A stretch of 5,049 nt of DNA from Bacteroidetes bacterium QH_10_64_19 (lineage in GTDB: Bacteria > Bacteroidota > Rhodothermia > Rhodothermales > Salinibacteraceae), in assembly GCA_003023125.1 (NCBI GenBank), contig PXSY01000196.1:1-5049 (forward strand), read 5' to 3'. Both the position numbers and the translations under genes were made by a program. Shown here piece by piece: positions 1-5,049 of this stretch. The notes beneath the pieces were generated by a model. That model ran no database searches and was not told the DNA's origin. It was given only the letters and a program-made list of their open reading frames with translations. The number at the start of each line of letters is the position of its first letter. Position 1 is the first letter of the stretch.

Positions 1-25
1 CGACCTCGACGTCCCGAGGGGCGGG

Positions 26-1219
26 CTACGAGGCTGGGACGCTGATAGAGCCGAGGAGCGCACGGCCCGACGCCCCGGTCACCGACGGCAGGTTCGTGGG
101 CACGCCGTTGACCGTCTCGTGGGCGAGAACCGCGAAACAGAGAGCTTCCTTCGCGTCGACGTCGACGCCGTAGTCCGAGGCGGTGCGGACGGGAATGGGG
201 GAAAAGGCATCGCGCAGCATCTGCATGAGGGTGTCGTTGTGGACGCCTCCGCCGCTGGCGATAAGCACGTCGATGGACGGGCGGGGGCGAATGTATTGTG
301 CGTACGCCTGGTAGACGGAGGCCGCCGTGAGTAGGGTGGCCGTAGCGATTGTGTCTTCGGGGGAGAGCCCGCGGGACTGGGCAGCGCCGAGCAGGCGATC
401 CACGTAGTCCGGCCCAAAGTCGTCGCGTCCGGTGGACTTGGGCAGTTCGCGTCGAAAGTACGGCCCTTCGAGGAGGTCGGCGAGCAGGTCGTGGTCGGGC
501 GTTCCCGCGTCGGCGTTCCGGCCATCGCGGTCGAAGGGAGTGTCGAACAGCCGGTTGGCAAGTGCGTCGATCACCATGTTGGCGGGACCGGTGTCGAAGG
601 CGCGCACGTCGTCGGGAGGACCGCCGGCGGGCAGTACCGTAAGATTGGCGATCCCGCCAAGATTGAGCAGGCCTCGGTGCTCGTCGGCGGCAGTGAACGT
701 GACGTAGTCGAAGTACGGGACGAGCGGGGCGCCCTGCCCCCCAAGCGCAAGGTCGGCCGCCCGAACGTTGCCGACCACGGGCACGTCCAAGCGGGTGGCG
801 AGCGTGGAAGGGTTGCCGAGTTGAAGCGTGGCCCGGACCTCCTGGCCTGCGCAGTCGGCCGGGGCAGGGAGGTGGCAGACGGTCTGTCCGTGACAGCCCA
901 CGAGATCGAGGTCGTCGCGGGAGATGCCGGCTTCTTCTAAGACCCCGTCCACGGCTTCGGCGTACGTCTCGGCGAGGCGAACGTCGATCCGGGTCAAGTC
1001 GTGGACCGACGACGAGGCCGCGGTCGTATTCTGCCGAATGAGATTTTGAAGGGCCGGGGGGTACGGCATATGCATGAAGGCCTCCGTCTCCATCGTCAGG
1101 TCGGGGCCGCTGCCGTCCAGGCGGGCGAGCACGGCGTCTATTCCGTCCAGCGAGGTGCCGGACATGAGCCCCACCACCGTGCGGGGGGACTGCTCGCGGA
1201 GACGAAGAAGGGCATCCAT
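26..1219 (-). CDS. anmK: Anhydro-N-acetylmuramic acid kinase (AnmK)
   Basis: Cytoplasmic enzyme of peptidoglycan recycling. The family opens the 1,6-anhydro ring of anhydro-MurNAc and phosphorylates it with ATP, giving MurNAc-6-phosphate, the substrate of the MurQ etherase. The protein has 397 residues from the ATG at 1219, close to the usual length of about 370. Seen in order: the phosphate-binding motif GLMSGTSLDGID (residues 17-28), CHGQT (109-113), AADLALGGQGAPL (154-166) whose Asp156 matches the catalytic base known in this family, NLGGIANL (186-193), FDTGPAN (208-214) and SGGGVHN (322-328). All core motifs are intact and the stop is TAG at 26-28. The open frame runs on upstream to a TTG at 1297, but those 26 residues are Ser/Pro-rich translation of a G-run spacer, so the ATG is preferred. 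No Shine-Dalgarno precedes it. It is the last gene of the minus-strand series here, and no murQ lies in the window. Identity is near certain; the start is less so. Confidence 0.96.
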   Translation of the reverse strand: MDALLRLREQSPRTVVGLMSGTSLDGIDAVLARLDGSGPDLTMETEAFMHMPYPPALQNLIRQNTTAASSSVHDLTRIDVRLAETYAEAVDGVLEEAGISRDDLDLVGCHGQTVCHLPAPADCAGQEVRATLQLGNPSTLATRLDVPVVGNVRAADLALGGQGAPLVPYFDYVTFTAADEHRGLLNLGGIANLTVLPAGGPPDDVRAFDTGPANMVIDALANRLFDTPFDRDGRNADAGTPDHDLLADLLEGPYFRRELPKSTGRDDFGPDYVDRLLGAAQSRGLSPEDTIATATLLTAASVYQAYAQYIRPRPSIDVLIASGGGVHNDTLMQMLRDAFSPIPVRTASDYGVDVDAKEALCFAVLAHETVNGVPTNLPSVTGASGRALLGSISVPAS

Positions 1220-1238
1220 GTGCTCGGAACGCAGGCGA

Positions 1239-1278
1239 GGGGGTAGGGTGAAGGGAGCGGGGGAGAGTGGGGAAGGGG
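1239..1278 (+). repeat. G-run tract with quadruplex potential upstream of anmK
   Basis: Six runs of three or more G lie at 1239-1243, 1246-1248, 1253-1255, 1259-1263, 1269-1272 and 1275-1278, separated by 2 to 5 bases; a seventh follows at 1284-1286. This satisfies the usual G-quadruplex pattern on the plus strand, which is the template strand for anmK, so the anmK leader RNA would be C/U-rich. The tract sits 19 bp upstream of the preferred anmK ATG within the 173 bp spacer 1220-1392. The spacing of the runs resembles degenerate short tandem repeats with a period near 7, but no exact unit repeats. In the rest of the spacer (1287-1392) I see no clear terminator or promoter. Function is unknown; it could be a neutral spacer expansion. 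Confidence 0.6.
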
Positions 1279-1392
1279 AGAACGGGTGCAATTTCAATCC
1301 ATCTCCCTGTGGCCAGAAGTTCTCCGGATCTTGCGAGAAGAACGGTTGGTCGTAGAGCCTGCCTCCGTGCCGTCGATTCCGCTGGATTCGGA

Positions 1393-2193
1393 TCAGGCCG
1401 CCGAGTCGTCGTTCGCGTCGGCCTGTCGCTCCATTTCTCGTGCCTTCTGTTGGAACTCATCGGCCCGGTGGGGCTCCTGTTCGGCCAACTGGGCGTAGAT
1501 GTACGCGGCCTTCTCGTAGTCGTCCTGGCCCTCGTGGATGCGTGCCAGGGTTTCCGAGACGACCTCTTCCGTATCGTCGTCGGGGGGCGGATCTACCGGG
1601 GACGCCTCTTCCTCCGCGTCTGGATCGGGATCGATCCGGGCCGACTCCAGCTTGTCGATGAGTTGATTGAGGTCGTCGGACGACTCCTCCTCTTCAAACT
1701 GCTCGACCTGCTCTTCGGGCGTGGAGGACGGCTTGTCGGCCAGTCCTGGACGAGCACCGCCCTGGCGCGCCTCCTGCTCGGCCTGGCGACGCAGCTCGGC
1801 CAACTCGTCGTCCGCCGCCGAGGACGGCTCGTCCGGGCTCGTGTCTTCGGACTCCCGAGCTTGGTCCATCTCGACCGTATCTTCCTCAACATCTTCCTCC
1901 AACTCGTCGGTCTCGCCTTCATCTGTGGCGGACGAGTGGGGCGCGGCGTCGGCCGGCCGGGGGGGATGAACCTCGCTGGGCCGAGGGGCCTCGACCTCGT
2001 CGTCGATCCCGTCCATGCGCCGCAGCACGCGTTGCTTCCCGGCGGACGCAATGGGGCTGTTCGGCAGCAAAAAATGCACCTCCTCCCAGTGGGCGGGCAG
2101 GGCCGCCACCTTCTGCTCGAGCACGTCGACGGCCTCGTCGTAGTTCTTTTGCTCAAGCAAGGCGAGGGGCTCTTGAAGATCAGGCAGAGACAT
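1393..2193 (-). CDS. Highly acidic TPR-like protein of unknown function
   Basis: A 266-residue protein with no signal peptide or membrane segment, so probably cytoplasmic. It has three parts. Residues 1-60 form a helical TPR-like repeat (LEQKNYDEAVDVLEQKVAALP). Residues about 61-210 are a low-complexity, Pro/Ser/Asp/Glu-rich stretch that is probably disordered, with a short helical patch near 138-150. Residues about 211-255 are a second TPR-like hairpin (SETLARIHEGQDDYEKAAYIYAQL, in two parts around Gly222). I count 33 Asp and 45 Glu against 7 Lys and 15 Arg, which is extreme and typical of salt-in halophiles. The C-terminal motif resembles TPR proteins common in Bacteroidota, recalled rather than searched. 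TPR repeats usually bind proteins, so a scaffold or adaptor role is possible, but the partner is unknown. The start is ATG at 2193 with no Shine-Dalgarno; the stop is TGA at 1393-1395. The gene lies 119 bp after the glycosyltransferase and 173 bp before anmK. Confidence 0.85.
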   Translation of the reverse strand: MSLPDLQEPLALLEQKNYDEAVDVLEQKVAALPAHWEEVHFLLPNSPIASAGKQRVLRRMDGIDDEVEAPRPSEVHPPRPADAAPHSSATDEGETDELEEDVEEDTVEMDQARESEDTSPDEPSSAADDELAELRRQAEQEARQGGARPGLADKPSSTPEEQVEQFEEEESSDDLNQLIDKLESARIDPDPDAEEEASPVDPPPDDDTEEVVSETLARIHEGQDDYEKAAYIYAQLAEQEPHRADEFQQKAREMERQADANDDSAA

Positions 2194-2312
2194 AAACGGG
2201 CACCGCCGGGACGATGAAAGAAGGGAAGAACGCCGAGGTCATTGAGAAAGGAACTGTAAAACCAACGTACGAGTCGACGATGCGTTTGTTACCGACAGGT
2301 CGGGAGGCGACC
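2194..2312 (-). other. Spacer between glycosyltransferase and TPR gene, possible promoter region
   Basis: This 119 bp gap has a stretch at about 2217-2290 that is visibly less GC-rich than the flanking genes. Read on the minus strand, it includes a T-rich segment (GTTGGTTTTACAG) and then a pyrimidine-rich tract (complement of 2212-2229) ending about 18 nt before the TPR start codon. I could not fit a convincing -35/-10 pair, or the Bacteroidota TTTG / TAnnTTTG pair, with proper spacing, and there is no hairpin followed by a T run. A promoter here is a guess based on the lower GC only. Confidence 0.25.
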
Positions 2313-3845
2313 TCAAGAGACCGGGGAAGAGGCCGAGGGCGAAACGGTCCGATCCTGGCGCACCGTGAGCACTTGCCGGAGGCTGGAGGCTGCCACCAGC
2401 ACGAACCCGACGGCAAAGAGGGCCTGAAACGGAATGGCCGCCCACTCGCCGAGCGCAATGGTGACGCCGAGGCCCGCGGTCGAGTAGAGGGCCAGTCCCA
2501 CCTCGCCCCACACCACCCGCGGCAATTCGGCGATGGCGTAACGGCTCTCCCACCAGCCGTCGCCTGGGGAGGCGCCGTACTTGGGCGTGCGGACGAACGC
2601 GGTGTCCGTTCCCCGGAGGGCCTGCCAGACGGCGTCCGAGTTGCTGAGGGACAGTCCCATGGTGCCGGCCATGAAGGTGGGGAAGAGACGGAGGCGCTGC
2701 CGCCAGTCGGGATGGAGGGCGCGCTGGGCGAAGAGTTGAGACAGGAAAAACCCGACAAAGCCGAACAGGCCGAAGCCCATCAGGGCAAAATATACGTCTC
2801 CGGGCCCGTGACCAAGGCTTTTCAGCAGCAGCAGGGGCGCGTGCGTGAGGGCCGCAAGCAGGATGAACGGAAACGCAAAGTGGGCCGTGAGGTGGAAGGT
2901 GCCCTCGAGTTTCACGCGCAGTGGTTGGGCAGCCCGCCAGAGGCGTCCGGCCAGTTTCAAGGCCGTCTCCGCCCCGCCCTTCGCCCAGCGAAATTGCTGC
3001 GAGCGGAGGGCATTCATGTCCGGCGGGAGCTCGGCGGGCGCTTCCACCGCCGAGACATACTCGAAGTCCCAGCCTTCAAGCTGCGCCCGGTAGCTGAGGT
3101 CGAGGTCTTCGGTGAGCGTGTCGTGCTCCCAGCCGCCGGCGTCCTCGATGCACGCACGGCGCCAGACGCCCGCGGTCCCGTTGAAGTTTATGAAACAGCC
3201 TGCCAGTTCGCGCACCCGCTGTTCGATGGCAAAATGGGCGTCAAGGCCGAACGCCTGCACCTTCGTCAGCAGCGAGTCGTCCCGGTTGAGGTGGCCCCAT
3301 CGGGCCTGGACGAGTCCGAGGTTCTCGTTCCCGAAAAACTGCGGCACCATGCGGCGCAGGAAGTCCGCCTGGGGAACGAAGTCAGCATCAAAGATGGCGA
3401 CGAGCTCGCCCCGGGCGATGCGCAGGCCGTTGGCGAGGGCGCCGGCCTTGTATCCGGTGCGGTCGTCTCGGTGCACGTGCGTGATGTTGACCCCGCGGTC
3501 CTGCCAGTGCGCCACCCGCTCGGCGACCCGGTCGGTCGTCTCGTCGGTCGAATCGTCCAGGACCTGGATGTCGAGCCGACCCCGGGGATAGTCGAGGTGC
3601 ACGCAGGCGTCGATGAGGCGGCGCGCCACCTCGGCCTCGTTGTAGAGGGGCAACTGCACCGTCACCACGGGCCAGGTGTCGTCCGGGACCGGACGGTCGT
3701 CGGGATCGGGGACAGGGCCGTCGCGGAGGGTGTTGTTGTGGGCGTGGACGAGGGCCAGCCACAGCAGGTTGCCGCCGTAGGCCGTCAGTACAATGATCGA
3801 AATCGCGTAGAGCGTCGGAATTGCGACTTCAAGTACTGCCAGCAT
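2313..3845 (-). CDS. Membrane GT2 glycosyltransferase, cellulose/mannan-synthase (BcsA/CslA) type
   Basis: An integral membrane enzyme of glycosyltransferase family 2, likely polymerising or transferring sugars from a nucleotide-sugar on the cytoplasmic face. The protein has 510 residues from the ATG at 3845. One membrane helix lies near residues 5-30. The cytoplasmic GT-A domain follows, with QLPLYNE (64-70), DDSTD (97-101), the metal-binding DADF (153-156), the catalytic-base motif TEDLDL (245-250) and QQFRW (283-287), the Q(Q/R)xRW signature of processive enzymes. About five hydrophobic segments come after it (near 318-341, 352-372, 388-402, 448-465 and 468-488). It has no C-terminal PilZ domain, and no BcsB, BcsZ or export partner is nearby, so bacterial cellulose synthase is unlikely; the TED-to-QxxRW region is closest in style to CslA/CslC-type glucan or mannan synthases. 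Donor and product cannot be read from sequence. The frame extends to a GTG at 3935 that overlaps the stop of the upstream gene by 4 bp, but that extension is repeat translation, so the ATG right before the first membrane helix is preferred. Confidence 0.9.
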   Translation of the reverse strand: MLAVLEVAIPTLYAISIIVLTAYGGNLLWLALVHAHNNTLRDGPVPDPDDRPVPDDTWPVVTVQLPLYNEAEVARRLIDACVHLDYPRGRLDIQVLDDSTDETTDRVAERVAHWQDRGVNITHVHRDDRTGYKAGALANGLRIARGELVAIFDADFVPQADFLRRMVPQFFGNENLGLVQARWGHLNRDDSLLTKVQAFGLDAHFAIEQRVRELAGCFINFNGTAGVWRRACIEDAGGWEHDTLTEDLDLSYRAQLEGWDFEYVSAVEAPAELPPDMNALRSQQFRWAKGGAETALKLAGRLWRAAQPLRVKLEGTFHLTAHFAFPFILLAALTHAPLLLLKSLGHGPGDVYFALMGFGLFGFVGFFLSQLFAQRALHPDWRQRLRLFPTFMAGTMGLSLSNSDAVWQALRGTDTAFVRTPKYGASPGDGWWESRYAIAELPRVVWGEVGLALYSTAGLGVTIALGEWAAIPFQALFAVGFVLVAASSLRQVLTVRQDRTVSPSASSPVS

Positions 3846-3864
3846 AGGCTGAAGGCGTTTGGGG

Positions 3865-3928
3865 AGTATGGGGGTTTGGGGGTGTGGGCGGCATCGTGAA
3901 CGCTCCCATACGCCCACACTCCCACACG
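3865..3928. repeat. Inverted repeat built from G-rich octamers between HMG-CoA reductase and glycosyltransferase genes
   Basis: On the plus strand three octamers stand in a row (AGTATGGG, GGTTTGGG, GGTGTGGG; 3865-3888), then a 16-base centre, then three octamers in the opposite orientation (CCCATACG, CCCACACT, CCCACACG; 3905-3928). All six fit the pattern NGTNTGGG or its complement. The best pairing is 3877-3890 with 3911-3924: 14 positions with a single G-T mismatch and a 20-base loop. The left half (3861-3888, G runs at 3861-3864, 3870-3874, 3878-3882 and 3886-3888) also fits a G-quadruplex pattern. On the minus strand the hairpin starts 8 nt after the HMG-CoA reductase stop and ends about 31 nt before the glycosyltransferase ATG. 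No T run follows it, so it is not a classical intrinsic terminator; it could slow transcription, protect mRNA ends, or be a scattered repeat. Confidence 0.75.
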
Positions 3929-3931
3929 CAA

Positions 3932-5049
3932 TCACCGGTTGCGACCGTAGGTTTCGTGGCTGGAGACCCAGTCGGAGGAAGAGATGGCGGCGCCGAGGGA
4001 CAGTTCACCGGCGAGGGTGGGCGCCGCCACGATCTCGGCAAACTTGTGGACCTTTCCTTGTCCGTAGCATCCCATGATCTCCAGGCACTCGCGCTGGGTG
4101 GGCAGGCCCGTGCCGCCGCCGTACGTGGCCACGATGAGCGACGGGATGGTCAGCGAGATTTGGAGGTCGCCGTCCTCGGTCACATCGGTATACAGCACGC
4201 CGGCGGACGACTCGGAGACGTTGGCGACGTCCTGCCCCGTGGCGATGAAGAGGGCCGTGATGGCGTTGGGCGAGTGGCCTCCGTTGTTGTTGGCGCCGGA
4301 GAGGAAGGCCCCCACGGTCGATGCCTTCCAGTGGTCGTGAAGACTCTCCGGCTCGACGCGCATCTGCTGCACAAGGGTCTCACGGTCGATGAGGGCCTCG
4401 GCGGTCACACGCTTGCCCCGGGTCTGCATCACGTTCACCTGCGACGCCTTCTTGTCCGTGGCGAAGTTCGACTCCAGGTAGAAATTCTGAACTGGGTCTG
4501 GATACTGGTCCATGATCCAGCCGCAGGCAGCAAAGGTGGCGCGGCCCACCATGTTCTGCCCCGCCGCGTCCCCAGTGCGGTAGTTGAAGCGCAGGTAGGC
4601 GAAGTGGTTGGAGAGGTAATGGTTGATGTGGAGCAACTCGGCCACGCTGGAGGTCGATTCCGCTTCCGCTCGAATCTCGTCCATGTGGCCGTCCACCCAC
4701 TGGCTGAAGTCCCGCGCCTGACGGGCCGTCTCGAAAATGAACACCGGCGCCCGCTGCATGCAATCGCCGGCGACGGTTGCCTTGATGCCGCCGCTCAAAT
4801 TGCACACCTTCATGCCGCGGTTGTAGGAAGCCACGAGCGTGCCCTCCGACGTCGCAAGGGGAATCAGCACGTCGTCCTGCGCGTGTTCGCCGTGCACCGT
4901 GAGGGGCCCCGCAAAGCCGATGGGGATTTGGGCCACGCCGGTGAAGTTTTCGATGTTGCCGTCAGCAACCTCCGGGTCGAAGGAGTAGTGCGGGAGGTGG
5001 TCGAGGGAGGTGTCACTGTATTCCTCGACGAACTGTTGACGCTCATCAA
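3932..5049 (-). CDS. hmgA: Class I hydroxymethylglutaryl-CoA reductase, 5' end outside window
   Basis: Reduces HMG-CoA to mevalonate with two NADPH, the committed step of the mevalonate route to isoprenoids. The frame is open to the right edge (first whole codon at 5047), giving 371 visible residues; an apparent GTG start at 4936 is internal, because family motifs continue upstream of it. Seen in visible numbering: IENFTG (32-37) and IPIGFAGPL (41-49) of the substrate domain, SEGTLVASYNRG (67-78) with catalytic Glu68, GDAAGQNM (159-166) at the nucleotide-binding site, TDKK (197-200) with catalytic Lys199, GQD (271-273) with Asp273, LAGELSL (345-351), and SSH (362-364) with His364. The whole Glu/Lys/Asp/His set is present, so it should be active. 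The ENxxG, TDKK and C-terminal SH motifs indicate class I rather than class II. No N-terminal membrane anchor is visible, and the missing part is probably short, as in soluble bacterial and archaeal enzymes. No other mevalonate-pathway gene lies in the window. Stop TGA at 3932-3934. Confidence 0.95.
   Translation of the reverse strand, partial: DERQQFVEEYSDTSLDHLPHYSFDPEVADGNIENFTGVAQIPIGFAGPLTVHGEHAQDDVLIPLATSEGTLVASYNRGMKVCNLSGGIKATVAGDCMQRAPVFIFETARQARDFSQWVDGHMDEIRAEAESTSSVAELLHINHYLSNHFAYLRFNYRTGDAAGQNMVGRATFAACGWIMDQYPDPVQNFYLESNFATDKKASQVNVMQTRGKRVTAEALIDRETLVQQMRVEPESLHDHWKASTVGAFLSGANNNGGHSPNAITALFIATGQDVANVSESSAGVLYTDVTEDGDLQISLTIPSLIVATYGGGTGLPTQRECLEIMGCYGQGKVHKFAEIVAAPTLAGELSLGAAISSSDWVSSHETYGRNR

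Noticed and set aside
4..19. Small hairpin just after the anmK stop (CCTCG and CGAGG, 6-base loop)
   Set aside because: The stem is only 5 bp with no T run within the visible sequence; such stems are common by chance at this GC.
1267..2217. 316-codon open frame on the plus strand opposite the TPR gene, with hydrophobic Leu/Val-rich translation
   Set aside because: The hydrophobic look comes from reading the complement of Asp/Glu codons (GAC/GAG give GTC/CTC). It is a mirror of the acidic protein, not a membrane protein gene.
2214..3899. 561-codon open frame on the plus strand opposite the glycosyltransferase gene
   Set aside because: It lies wholly antisense to a gene with clear motifs; its translation is rich in Arg/Gly/Val/Glu with no recognisable domain or membrane pattern. 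Long antisense frames are expected at this GC content.
3877..3924. Intrinsic terminator after the HMG-CoA reductase gene
   Set aside because: The hairpin is GC-rich but is followed by a C/A-rich stretch instead of a T run, and its loop is 20 bases; kept as a repeat, not called a terminator.
3846..3935. GTG start at 3935 for the glycosyltransferase, overlapping the HMG-CoA reductase stop by 4 bp
   Set aside because: Such overlaps suggest translational coupling, but the 30 extra residues are a translation of the octamer repeat and resemble no glycosyltransferase N-terminus; the ATG at 3845 lies immediately before the first membrane helix.
4864..5049. 61-codon minus-strand open frame at the right edge, Thr/Ser/Arg-rich
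   Set aside because: It is out of frame with the HMG-CoA reductase, whose conserved motifs cover the same bases in another frame.

Overview
The window is about 5 kb of GC-rich bacterial DNA. It holds four protein genes, all on the minus strand and read from the right edge to the left: a class I HMG-CoA reductase (5' end cut by the window edge), a membrane GT2 glycosyltransferase of the cellulose/mannan-synthase type, a very acidic TPR-like protein, and anhydro-N-acetylmuramic acid kinase (AnmK). No tRNA, rRNA, CRISPR array, transposase or phage gene is visible. The long plus-strand open frames are antisense shadows of these genes, a usual effect of high GC.

Organism: a salt-adapted member of the Bacteroidota/Rhodothermota, most like Salinibacter, fits best. 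This is inference. It rests on the high GC, on the excess of Asp/Glu (extreme in the TPR protein, 78 acidic against 22 Lys+Arg residues), on the absence of Shine-Dalgarno sequences before the three visible starts, and on the TPR motif style, which resembles Bacteroidota proteins. No sequence search could be run.

Layout, in transcription order: HMG-CoA reductase (beyond 5049 to 3932), 86 bp spacer with an octamer-built inverted repeat, glycosyltransferase (3845-2313), 119 bp spacer, acidic TPR protein (2193-1393), 173 bp spacer with a G-run tract, AnmK (1219-26). All genes point the same way with short spacers, so co-transcription is possible but not shown. For the glycosyltransferase and AnmK the longest open frames start at GTG (3935) and TTG (1297). 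The internal ATGs (3845 and 1219) are better starts because the extensions are low-complexity, Pro-rich translations of the G/C-tract spacers.

Functionally the genes are loosely linked: isoprenoid precursor synthesis (mevalonate), synthesis of an envelope or exported polysaccharide, an unknown TPR adaptor, and peptidoglycan recycling. A cell-envelope theme fits three of them but is not proven. I see no clear new system. The most unusual signals are the two G-run spacer elements, a pyrimidine-rich tract at a similar distance before all three visible start codons, and the acidic TPR protein.
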